Assembly (NCBI GenBank): GCA_021739805.1
Contig: JAIPBB010000038.1
Coordinates: forward strand, 1-21,783
Source: Saprospiraceae bacterium
GTDB lineage: Bacteria > Bacteroidota > Bacteroidia > Bacteroidales > JAIPBB01
Length of the DNA stretch: 21,783 nucleotides
Direction: 5' to 3'
Part shown: piece by piece, positions 8,436 to 14,905 of the stretch
Layout: every line of letters begins with the position of its first letter
Position numbering within the stretch: position 1 is the first letter of the stretch
The notes under the pieces: model-generated
Database searches by the model: none
What the model was told of the DNA's origin: nothing
What the model saw: only the letters and a program-made list of their open reading frames with translations
Program-made: the position numbers and the translations under genes

Positions 8436-8470
8436 TTTGCTTTATTCCAATTATAATTTAATTATTTTTG
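8436..8470 (+). promoter_or_regulatory. Predicted proS promoter
   Basis: TTTG at 8436-8439 and TATTTTTG at 8463-8470 fit the Bacteroidota -33 (TTTG) and -7 (TAnnTTTG) elements with a 23-nt spacer, at the long end of the accepted range. The -7 element lies 50 bp before the proS ATG. Confidence 0.5.
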
Positions 8471-8520
8471 CGATTTATAATTCGATTCCAAAATAAACAA
8501 ATACTATACCACAATTAAAA

Positions 8521-9996
8521 ATGGCTAAAAATTTTTCTACTCGTGAAGAAAATTATTCTCAATGGTACAACGACATTGTTTTAAAGGCTGATTTAGCTGA
8601 AAATTCTGCCGTTAGAGGATGCATGGTAATCAAACCTTATGGCTATGCTATTTGGGAAATAATTCAAGCTACTTTAGATAAAATGTTTAAAGATACAGGA
8701 CATGTAAACGCTTACTTCCCAATATTCATACCTAAATCATTTTTTAGTAAAGAAGCATCTCATGTAGAGGGTTTTGCAAAAGAATGTGCAGTTGTAACTC
8801 ATTATAGATTAAAAAATGACCCAAACGGAAAGGGAGTTATTGTTGACGAGGATGCAAAACTTGATGAAGAACTAATTGTACGTCCAACATCCGAAACTAT
8901 AATTTGGGACACCTATAAAAAATGGATACAATCTTACAGAGATTTGCCACTATTAATTAATCAATGGGCAAATGTGGTGAGATGGGAAATGAGAACCAGG
9001 TTGTTTCTGAGAACTGCTGAATTTTTATGGCAGGAAGGTCACACTGCACATGCAACAGAGCAGGAAGCAATTGAAGAAACTAACTTGATTTTAGGAATTT
9101 ATGCTGATTTTGCCGAAAACTTTTTAGCAATACCGGTTTTAAGAGGTTCTAAATCAGAAGGTGAAAGATTTGCTGGAGCAATTGATACTTTATGTATTGA
9201 AGCACTTATGCAGGATGGAAAAGCATTACAATGTGGAACTTCGCATTTTTTAGGTCAAAATTTTGCGAAAGCATTTGATGTTAAATTTCTAAATCAGGAA
9301 AACAAACAAGATTATGTTTGGGCAACATCATGGGGAGTATCCACAAGATTAATGGGTGCATTAGTTATGGCTCATTCTGATGATAATGGTTTGATTCTGC
9401 CTCCAAAATTAGCACCTCATCAAGTTGTTATCGTACCAATTTACAAAACTGATGAGCAATATGAAGCAATAACAGCAAAAGCTGAAGAAATTAAAAAATC
9501 TCTTCAGGATAAAGGAATCAGAGTTAAACTTGATAAAAGACAAACTCATAAACCGGGTTGGAAATTTGCTGAATATGAATTCAAAGGTGTTCCTATTAGG
9601 ATTGCTGTCGGACCACGTGACCTTGAAAATGCAACAGTCGAAGTTGCAAGAAGAGATACATTAGAAAAATCAGTTTATCAAATGGTTGATTTAGAAAATA
9701 AAGTGCCTCATCTTTTAGAAAATATTCAAAAAAACCTCTATGATAAGGCTGCAACATTCAGAGAAGAAAATTCACATTATGTTGACACTTGGGATGAATT
9801 TAAAGATATTATTGAAAATAAAGGTGGTTTTGTTTATGCTCATTGGGATGGTAGTAGTGAAACAGAGCAGAAAATTAAAGATGAAACAAAAGCAACTATA
9901 AGAGTAATTCCATTTGAAAATTTAGAAGAAAGTGGTCATTGTATCTATTCAGGTAAGCCATCAAAACAAAGAGTTGTTTTTGCAAAAGCATATTAA
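8521..9996 (+). CDS. proS: Prolyl-tRNA synthetase, archaeal/eukaryote-type (class II, no editing insert)
   Basis: The product is 491 aa, the usual length of the short ProRS form; the bacterial long form (~570 aa) with its INS editing domain between motifs 2 and 3 is not present. Class II features in order: YGYAIWEII (motif 1 region), the proline-pocket [10 protein letters not shown] near residue 121, motif 2 [20 protein letters not shown] (about 157-176), the [11 protein letters not shown] segment near 240, and motif 3 [17 protein letters not shown] (about 276-292). The anticodon-binding domain follows (PHQVVIVPI onwards), then the C-terminal extra domain ending in the conserved terminal Tyr (KAY). 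It charges tRNA-Pro with proline in the cytoplasm. It has its own promoter and a terminator downstream. Confidence 0.97.
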   Translation: MAKNFSTREENYSQWYNDIVLKADLAENSAVRGCMVIKPYGYAIWEIIQATLDKMFKDTGHVNAYFPIFIPKSFFSKEASHVEGFAKECAVVTHYRLKNDPNGKGVIVDEDAKLDEELIVRPTSETIIWDTYKKWIQSYRDLPLLINQWANVVRWEMRTRLFLRTAEFLWQEGHTAHATEQEAIEETNLILGIYADFAENFLAIPVLRGSKSEGERFAGAIDTLCIEALMQDGKALQCGTSHFLGQNFAKAFDVKFLNQENKQDYVWATSWGVSTRLMGALVMAHSDDNGLILPPKLAPHQVVIVPIYKTDEQYEAITAKAEEIKKSLQDKGIRVKLDKRQTHKPGWKFAEYEFKGVPIRIAVGPRDLENATVEVARRDTLEKSVYQMVDLENKVPHLLENIQKNLYDKAATFREENSHYVDTWDEFKDIIENKGGFVYAHWDGSSETEQKIKDETKATIRVIPFENLEESGHCIYSGKPSKQRVVFAKAY

Positions 9997-10020
9997 AAAA
10001 TAACACATCATATTTTTATT

Positions 10021-10054
10021 AATCCTGAGATTTTGAAATTTTCAGGATTTTTTA
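10021..10054 (+). terminator. Intrinsic terminator after proS
   Basis: AATCCTGA (10021-10028) pairs with TCAGGATT (10042-10049) around a 13-nt AT-rich loop, followed by a run of T (10048-10053). It lies 24 bp after the proS stop. Confidence 0.8.
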
Positions 10055-10075
10055 TTTAGTATAAGTCGCAAATTA

Positions 10076-10102
10076 TTGTTCAACACAAATTAATTACATT
10101 TG
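10076..10102 (+). promoter_or_regulatory. Predicted mazG promoter
   Basis: TACATTTG at 10095-10102 matches TAnnTTTG exactly, 15 bp before the mazG ATG. A TTG at 10076-10078 with a 16-nt spacer is the best -33 candidate; that spacer is slightly short. The proximity to the ATG implies a very short leader. Confidence 0.45.
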
Positions 10103-10117
10103 TTGAAATTTTAGAAT

Positions 10118-10891
10118 ATGGAGAAGAAACTAGAAGCATTCAGACGATTGTTAGAAATAATGGATAAACTAAGGGCAAATTGTCCATGGGATAAAAAGCA
10201 AACTTTGGATAGTTTGAGATATTTAACAATTGAAGAAACTTATGAACTTTCAGAAGCTATTCTTGATAAAGATATGGATGGTATTAAAAATGAGCTTGGC
10301 GATTTAATGCTTCACTTAGTTTTTTATTCAAAGATAGGTGAGGAAAAGAAATCGTTTGATATTGCAGATGTTCTTAATGGTATTAATGAAAAGTTGGTTA
10401 ACCGTCATCCACATATTTTTGGTGATGTTAAAGTTCAAAGTGCTGAAGAAGTTGCTGATAACTGGGAGAAAATTAAAATAGATAAGGAAGGAAAAAAATC
10501 TGTTCTTCAAGGTGTTCCAAAATCATTGCCTCCTTTAGTTAAAGCATATAGAATGCAAGAGAAAGCAAGAGGGGTAGGTTTCGATTGGGATAATAACACA
10601 CAGGTTTGGGATAAGGTAATCGAAGAACTTAATGAGTTGAAGTATGAAGTTGAGAAAAAATCCGAGCAATCGAAAATTGAAAATGAATTTGGTGATTTGC
10701 TTTTTGCTTTAGTCAATTATTCAAGGTTTATAAATGTAAATCCTGAAGACGCCCTGGAAAGGACAAATAGAAAGTTTATTAAAAGATTTCAATATTTAGA
10801 GGAACAGTCGAAAGCAGAAGGAAAATCATTGCGAGATATGACACTCGAAGAAATGGATGTTTATTGGAATAAAGCAAAAACCTTGGAGTAA
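10118..10891 (+). CDS. mazG: Nucleoside triphosphate pyrophosphohydrolase MazG
   Basis: The product is 257 aa, typical of two-domain MazG. The N-terminal half has NCPWDKKQTLDSLRYLTIEETYELSEAI, containing the metal-binding E-E-x-x-E pattern (EETYE), and ELGDLMLHLVFYSKI with its ExxD. The second half repeats the fold with EELNELKYEVEK and EFGDLLFALVNYSRFI. The linker IKIDKEGKKSVLQGVPKSLPPLVKAYRMQEKARGVGFDW-type segment is also a family hallmark. MazG hydrolyses NTPs and dNTPs to the monophosphate plus pyrophosphate, cleaning up non-canonical nucleotides; in E. coli it also affects ppGpp during starvation. The gene for the OB/S1-like repeat protein follows closely on the same strand, so the two probably share a transcript. 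Confidence 0.96.
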   Translation: MEKKLEAFRRLLEIMDKLRANCPWDKKQTLDSLRYLTIEETYELSEAILDKDMDGIKNELGDLMLHLVFYSKIGEEKKSFDIADVLNGINEKLVNRHPHIFGDVKVQSAEEVADNWEKIKIDKEGKKSVLQGVPKSLPPLVKAYRMQEKARGVGFDWDNNTQVWDKVIEELNELKYEVEKKSEQSKIENEFGDLLFALVNYSRFINVNPEDALERTNRKFIKRFQYLEEQSKAEGKSLRDMTLEEMDVYWNKAKTLE

Positions 10892-10948
10892 ACAGATTTT
10901 AAGGTGCTGAACGTAAATCCTAAATATAAAGAAAGTGATGAAGTTTTA

Positions 10949-11815
10949 ATGAAAATAATTAAAACTACCACCTTGCCTGATGAAGACATTTATTATGTGT
11001 TGGAAGATCCAAATGGAATGAAATATCTTTTACCGCAAAAATATTATCTAAACTACAATCTTAAAATAAGCCAAACAATTAATTGTCGGATAGATAAAAT
11101 TAATTGCACCGGAAATATTTTTTTTGAACCACAACATCCAGTCTATATTCTTAATAATTCTTACAATTTTGAAATATTAGAAAAGAAGCGGATTGAAAAT
11201 AGTGCAGGATTAATTGTTGATGTAGCAGTTGTTACAGATGTTTTTCAGAACACTATATTTGTCCCGATTGATAATGACAAAAATTCTAAACCAGGTGATT
11301 TAATTAAATGTAAAATTGATAGAATAAAAAAAGGAAAACTCTTTTTAAGCAAAGTTGACAGTAAACAAGTTCGATTATTAAAAAGTAAAATTTATGATTT
11401 TAAAATCATATCAATTGAAAAATATAGTGATGGAGACTATTTTAAATTAATTGGACCTAATGATTCATTGCACAGGATTCCTGAAAAATATTACCACGGC
11501 TATAATTTTAGAATAGGAATGAAAATTCAGTGTAAAGTTGAGAAATACCTTTCTAACATAGATTACCTTTTGGAGCCAATTCATCCTTTTTATGAAATTG
11601 ATAAAGTATATGATTTTGAATTTATAGAAAACAGAATCGAATCGAACCATTTTGGTGAAGAACGCCGGGTTTTAATTGTAAAAGACATTTTAAACAAAGA
11701 AGCAAGAGTTTTTATAGAAAATGAAATTCATGCTCAGCAACTGAAAAAAGGGGAGATTATAAAATGCAAAGTTCTAAAGTTTATTAAGGGTACACTTATT
11801 TTGGAGATGATTTAA
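10949..11815 (+). CDS. Two-copy OB/S1-like repeat protein, function unknown
   Basis: The product is 288 aa from the ATG at 10949. A GTG at 10904 would add 15 residues and begin 12 bp after mazG, so that start cannot be excluded. The protein is an internal duplication with a period of about 149 residues. Each copy has KYY (31-33 and 180-182), EPxHPxY (60-66 and 209-215), and a closing GDLIKCK / GEIIKCK (116-122 and 268-274) followed by a short basic strand. Each copy looks like two small beta-barrel modules resembling OB/S1 domains, with C-K-(I/V)-x-(K/R) strands. There is no signal peptide and the protein is basic, consistent with a cytoplasmic nucleic-acid-binding role; this is inferred from the fold pattern and not from a recognised family. 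It is the last gene before the structured RNA locus and lies on the same strand. Confidence 0.7.
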   Translation: MKIIKTTTLPDEDIYYVLEDPNGMKYLLPQKYYLNYNLKISQTINCRIDKINCTGNIFFEPQHPVYILNNSYNFEILEKKRIENSAGLIVDVAVVTDVFQNTIFVPIDNDKNSKPGDLIKCKIDRIKKGKLFLSKVDSKQVRLLKSKIYDFKIISIEKYSDGDYFKLIGPNDSLHRIPEKYYHGYNFRIGMKIQCKVEKYLSNIDYLLEPIHPFYEIDKVYDFEFIENRIESNHFGEERRVLIVKDILNKEARVFIENEIHAQQLKKGEIIKCKVLKFIKGTLILEMI

Positions 11816-11846
11816 GGATTAAAAATTTTATAAAAATGCATATTGA

Positions 11847-11868
11847 GTTATTAACAATTGTTAATAAC
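11847..11868. repeat. Perfect 22-bp palindrome upstream of the ncRNA promoter
   Basis: The half-site GTTATTAACAA is followed immediately by its exact reverse complement, with no spacer. As RNA it would fold to a 9-bp stem with an AATT loop, but no T-run follows, so it is a weak terminator candidate. It begins 32 bp after the upstream stop codon and ends 38 bp before the -33 element of the RNA promoter, where a dimeric regulator could bind. Confidence 0.75.
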
Positions 11869-11906
11869 TGTTGTTGATTTAATGTTAGAAACTCAAGTCT
11901 AAATTA

Positions 11907-11938
11907 TTTGGAATCAGGACGTTTTGAAACTATATTTG
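11907..11938 (+). promoter_or_regulatory. Consensus Bacteroidota promoter of the structured RNA
   Basis: TTTG at 11907-11910, a 20-nt spacer, and TATATTTG at 11931-11938 match the -33 TTTG and -7 TAnnTTTG consensus at near-ideal spacing. It is the best promoter match I found in the window. The start site should be about 11941-11945, just at the beginning of the G+C-richer block. Confidence 0.8.
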
Positions 11939-11942
11939 TAAA

Positions 11943-12482
11943 ACCAAGTGAGAGATAAAAGGCAAGCCGGAAAAGCGGGCTTGCAAAGGTTAAGCCTGCA
12001 AAGGATTAGCTAAAACAAGCGGTCTTTGAAATGAAACCCGTAAGGGAAATTGTTACACAGGCAACCGGAAACATGATTTGCTTGCAAATGATGCGAAAGG
12101 TCAGGTCTTAGGGCGTGAAACTCGCAAGAGAGGAACAACTAAGGCGAAATTGGAGCAGATAAGTTCGCAAGAACAATTCGGCAACAATGAGCTTGGCTAA
12201 TAGTAAAACAATCAGTTCGCAAGGATTGATGAAATACTAATTGACTTGTCAAAGTTCAAATTGATAAGATTTATCTCCCTTCAGCCGACTTGAAAAAGTT
12301 GGGGTAAATATGGAAAAGCTCGCAAGAGCCGATACATAAAAACCCGGAGCTGAGAGACGTTGAACCATGTTGATTTGCTCACAGAGTCAGCCATAATAAC
12401 TGTAACTTGGCGCTGATTAGAAGCTACTGCATTTAGTTAGTGAATGGGAATCTTTCCGTCAAGGAATGATTCCCATTTTGTT
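11943..12482 (+). ncRNA. Candidate large structured noncoding RNA (~540 nt), family unrecognised
   Basis: No ORF of useful length exists on either strand here, yet G+C is about 42% by hand count, well above the flanking DNA. Local hairpins with GNRA loops: CCC-GTAA-GGG (12037-12046), CTC-GCAA-GAG (12121-12130), GTTC-GCAA-GAAC (12163-12174), an 8-bp stem with GCAA (12211-12230), CCGACTT-GAAA-AAGTTGG (12285-12302) and GCTC-GCAA-GAGC (12318-12329). Other stems: GCAAGCC/GGCTTGC (11962-11984), ATTTG-CTTG-CAAAT (12076-12089), and TTGACTT-GTCA with a one-base bulge (12241-12259). Enclosing helices CTTAG/CTAAG (12107-12111 with 12139-12143) and TAGTA/TACTA (12201-12205 with 12235-12239) surround two of the hairpins. 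CCAAGT (11944-11949) can pair with ACTTGG (12405-12410) to close the molecule. A promoter precedes it and a strong terminator ends it. The next gene is convergent, so it is not a leader. RNase P RNA, tmRNA and intron hallmarks are missing. Confidence 0.75.
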
Positions 12483-12484
12483 TT
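12443..12484 (+). terminator. Intrinsic terminator of the structured RNA
   Basis: AATGGGAATC (12443-12452) pairs perfectly with GATTCCCATT (12468-12477), and an inner TTCC/GGAA stem extends it. It runs into TTTTGTTTTA. On the (-) strand there is no U-tract, so the direction is (+). Confidence 0.88.
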
Positions 12485-12526
12485 ATAGGAGATTTGTATA
12501 TTGTAATGTTTAAATGAAAATTAATT

Positions 12527-12919
12527 TTACCAATTTCCACTCCCGGGTGGTTCTAGCCAAATACTCCTGGTTCTTTGTTCATCTTCAGCTATATTTGTAG
12601 GTATCATAACTAAAGCCGGAAAGCGAAATGCAAATAATGCCCCAACACCATAAGTGAAATAACCAACCAGGCATGTAACACCATCAAATTTTCTTTTTAT
12701 TACCATTGAGCCAACTTCTTGCCCATTATACTTTGCTGAAAGATTAGCTTTTTTCGGAAGTCCCATACGTGTTATTTCTGCCGTACCTTTCCCAACTTTT
12801 TGACCATCTACATATATGTCAGCGTTTTTATTGTCAACCATAAGCTGAGTAGTACCACAACTTGAAAATAGTACTGTGAGTATTATTACCGGGAGAAATA
12901 TTTGAAATCTTTTTTTCAT
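12527..12919 (-). CDS. Small lipoprotein with PEGA-like segment
   Basis: The product is 130 aa. MKKRFQIFLPVIILTVLFSSC is a lipoprotein signal with lipobox FSSC and the lipidated Cys at 21. Residues ~28-62 (MVDNKNADIYVDGQKVGKGTAEITRMG) resemble a PEGA-type beta-sandwich strand pattern, in which a short D-G-x-x-V-G turn precedes a hydrophobic strand. Residues ~80-108 (CLVGYFTYGVGALFAFRFPALVMIP) are hydrophobic and may be a membrane-associated or buried segment. No enzyme motif is visible. It starts 12 bp after the stop of the barrel-type envelope protein on the same strand, so the two form an operon and may work together at the cell surface or in the periplasm. The exact function is unknown. 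Confidence 0.75.
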   Translation of the reverse strand: MKKRFQIFLPVIILTVLFSSCGTTQLMVDNKNADIYVDGQKVGKGTAEITRMGLPKKANLSAKYNGQEVGSMVIKRKFDGVTCLVGYFTYGVGALFAFRFPALVMIPTNIAEDEQRTRSIWLEPPGSGNW

Positions 12920-12931
12920 AATTGCAGTGAA

Positions 12932-13978
12932 TTAGCCTCCAAATAAAATTGTCATATTAATAATAATTCCAATTGGAGCTTTTATGTCATTAATACTGGC
13001 TTTGCTTTGCGATGTATTCCATTGAGTGAATTTATCAATATCGAATAGTGAGAAAAACACATCACCACCAATTCTGAGCTGAACGTTTGAATTTCTGTTT
13101 AATATATAACCACCACCTGCGAATAGCATTAAACCGTTTCCTCGTTTTCTTCCAGTTTCAGTGTAAGTATAAGTTGTTGTATCTCCTGTTAAATAATCTT
13201 TTTGTTTGACTTCGTATTCATATTCTTTTTTAATATTCATACCGCCAAAACCTAAGCCTCCACCAAGATAGGGAGTATGTCTTTTTTCAGCAAAAGGATA
13301 ATTAACTTTTAGGCTCAAATAATACATGTCGATAGAGCTAAAATAAGCATTACCACCAATGTCGAAAATAATATCCCGAACATCATAGGATGCCATAAGC
13401 CCAAAACCTGCTCCTGATTTATCATCTTCATTTACAAAAGGAAATGTTCCTCCAACCGAAATTCCAAAGTTTAAATTAGCATTAATTTTATTTAGCTCCT
13501 TCGAATCATATTCTGTTACATTATAAATATCGCTATCAGAAGCGGCTTTGTTTTCGGTTCCAATATTTTTAGAGATTTTGTAAATTATTGGATCAAGGTC
13601 TTCCGGCGATTGGGCTTTGAGTAAGTCGCTCCAAACTTTTGTTCCATCTGAAGTTTTATACATTGAAAAAACTACAATAACGGTTTCTCCAATTCTGTTT
13701 AATTCACCAATTATAAAATACGGAGCATTTAAAGCTGCAGCTTTTAATTTTGATTCTTCAAAAGTTTCTTTAAAATATAAAGTGTCAGATTTATATGGTA
13801 ACAGAATTTCATATTTCCCATTATTATCAACATATGTTTTAAACAATTTTGAAATTGTGTATTGATAGTCGGTGTGAATGTTTAATACTTCAACCAGTGG
13901 CATATAAACTTTTTCCTGTGAGAAGGATATCTTAAACCCTAAAATAAATATAAGCAGAACTAAAAGTATTTTTTTCAT
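12932..13978 (-). CDS. Envelope protein: TolB-N/FlgT-like N-terminal domain plus predicted outer-membrane barrel
   Basis: The product is 348 aa. MKKILLVLLIFILGFKISFSQ is a Sec signal (cleavage around residue 20). Residues ~25-145 look like the alpha/beta domain seen in TolB N-terminal or FlgT-middle-type proteins: APYFIIGELNRIGETVIVVFSMYKTSDGTKVWSD followed by a helix ending IYKISKNIG. This type usually binds a partner or senses envelope state, and here the assignment is by pattern only. Residues ~165-348 alternate short amphipathic strands with Gly-rich turns (YLGGGLGFGGMN, MLFAGGGYILN) and end in MTILFGG, consistent with an 8-strand barrel. The downstream lipoprotein gene follows after 12 bp. 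The substrate or partner is not known. Confidence 0.7.
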   Translation of the reverse strand: MKKILLVLLIFILGFKISFSQEKVYMPLVEVLNIHTDYQYTISKLFKTYVDNNGKYEILLPYKSDTLYFKETFEESKLKAAALNAPYFIIGELNRIGETVIVVFSMYKTSDGTKVWSDLLKAQSPEDLDPIIYKISKNIGTENKAASDSDIYNVTEYDSKELNKINANLNFGISVGGTFPFVNEDDKSGAGFGLMASYDVRDIIFDIGGNAYFSSIDMYYLSLKVNYPFAEKRHTPYLGGGLGFGGMNIKKEYEYEVKQKDYLTGDTTTYTYTETGRKRGNGLMLFAGGGYILNRNSNVQLRIGGDVFFSLFDIDKFTQWNTSQSKASINDIKAPIGIIINMTILFGG

Positions 13979-14069
13979 GTGTATTAGATTTTATATTTTC
14001 TGTTTATTATAAAATGCTAAGTTAGTATAAAAGGTTGCGTTGAAAAATTATTAAAGAAAACTTATCATA

Positions 14070-14813
14070 TTAATTTAGCAAAGCAAGCGCAATTCCTAAA
14101 ATTATTATTAGCAATTTGTATTTTTTAAATCTATGATTTTCGCATGATTCAAAAAGAATTGTTGTTGAAATGTGAAGAAATATTCCAACAATAAATGCGA
14201 GAATATATCGGAAATATTGCTCAATATCATGTACAAACCAACCTAACCATTGGCTTACCAAACTTCCGGCAGGAGCAGCTAAAGCAAAAATAATTAAAAG
14301 TATAAATGATTTTCTTTTACTAAAATTGGAGTTTAGGAATAGGCTCATTAATACAATAGCAATTGGCACTTTGTGAATTACAACGCCAATAAGCAATGAC
14401 CTTTGAACATATTCATTGCTAAAATGTTCAGAAAATGGCATACCCTCAAAAAAAGCATGTAGGCAAATTCCAATCATCAATGGAACAACAGCAATTTTAA
14501 TACTATCATGCTCATGTTGATGTTCATGCCCATGTTCTATCCCTTGGGTAAAATATTCTAATATTATCTGAATGAAAAAGCCTGCTAAAATAAACCAGGA
14601 TACTTCAATTCCTTCAAAATTATTATGGATATGTCCATGTCCTTGACCATAAATCTCAGGAATGATATGTGTAAAACTTATTGTTAGCAGATATGCACCA
14701 CTAAAAGCTAATAATAACCTTAAAGCCTTATTCTCAATTTTTATTAAGAGAACAATTATTCCACAAATAATTACAGGGAAAAATAAAGTTGATAATATTA
14801 AGTAAATATTCAT
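14070..14813 (-). CDS. ZIP-family metal (Zn2+/Fe2+/Mn2+) transporter
   Basis: The product is 247 aa with about eight hydrophobic segments and no cleaved signal. The ZIP metal path is visible in TM4 as HAFFEGMPF (H119, E123) and in TM5 as HKVPIAIVL (H147, K148); these correspond to the HSxxEG and HK signatures of the family. Histidine-rich loops HGHIH (59-63) and HGHEHQHEHD (94-103) precede TM4 and are typical metal-sensing or metal-gathering loops. It should import divalent metal from the periplasm into the cytoplasm, driven by the gradient; the metal cannot be told from sequence. An orphan OmpR-type DNA-binding protein is encoded 92 bp upstream on the same strand, and a strong inverted repeat lies between the two genes. 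Confidence 0.92.
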   Translation of the reverse strand: MNIYLILSTLFFPVIICGIIVLLIKIENKALRLLLAFSGAYLLTISFTHIIPEIYGQGHGHIHNNFEGIEVSWFILAGFFIQIILEYFTQGIEHGHEHQHEHDSIKIAVVPLMIGICLHAFFEGMPFSEHFSNEYVQRSLLIGVVIHKVPIAIVLMSLFLNSNFSKRKSFILLIIFALAAPAGSLVSQWLGWFVHDIEQYFRYILAFIVGIFLHISTTILFESCENHRFKKYKLLIIILGIALALLN

Positions 14814-14844
14814 GTTGGTTTAATTAGCCTATATTTAAATCAAG

Positions 14845-14869
14845 TTTAGATTTAAGTAAAAAATCTAAA
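14845..14869. promoter_or_regulatory. Inverted repeat upstream of the ZIP transporter gene (possible operator)
   Basis: TTTAGATTT (14845-14853) and AAATCTAAA (14861-14869) are perfect 9-bp arms with a 7-nt spacer. It lies 32 bp before the ZIP start codon. No clear T-run follows on the (-) strand, so an operator is at least as likely as a terminator for the upstream gene. A metal-dependent repressor or the neighbouring winged-helix protein would be candidates. Confidence 0.45.
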
Positions 14870-14905
14870 TGTAAAATTAGGATTATTTATTTAAGAAGTG
14901 TAGAA

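Noticed and set aside
11943..12482. RNase P RNA (rnpB)
   Set aside because: Size and a possible closing helix would fit, but GAGGAAAGTCC and the other near-universal P4 and ACAGAA-type sequences are absent; GAGAGGAACAAC (12127-12138) and ACAGAGTCAGCC (12381-12392) are only superficial look-alikes. A covariance search could still overturn this.
11943..12482. tmRNA (ssrA)
   Set aside because: No tRNA-like ends, no CCA, no T-loop GTTCGA-type element and no tag reading frame are visible.
11943..12482. Group I or group II self-splicing intron
   Set aside because: GTGAG at 11948 recalls a group II 5' end, but no domain V hairpin is found, and there are no split exons or intron-encoded protein. 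No convincing group I P7 core either. The region has its own promoter and terminator.
11943..12482. Riboswitch or attenuator leader
   Set aside because: The gene after the terminator is on the opposite strand and convergent, so there is no downstream gene to control in cis.
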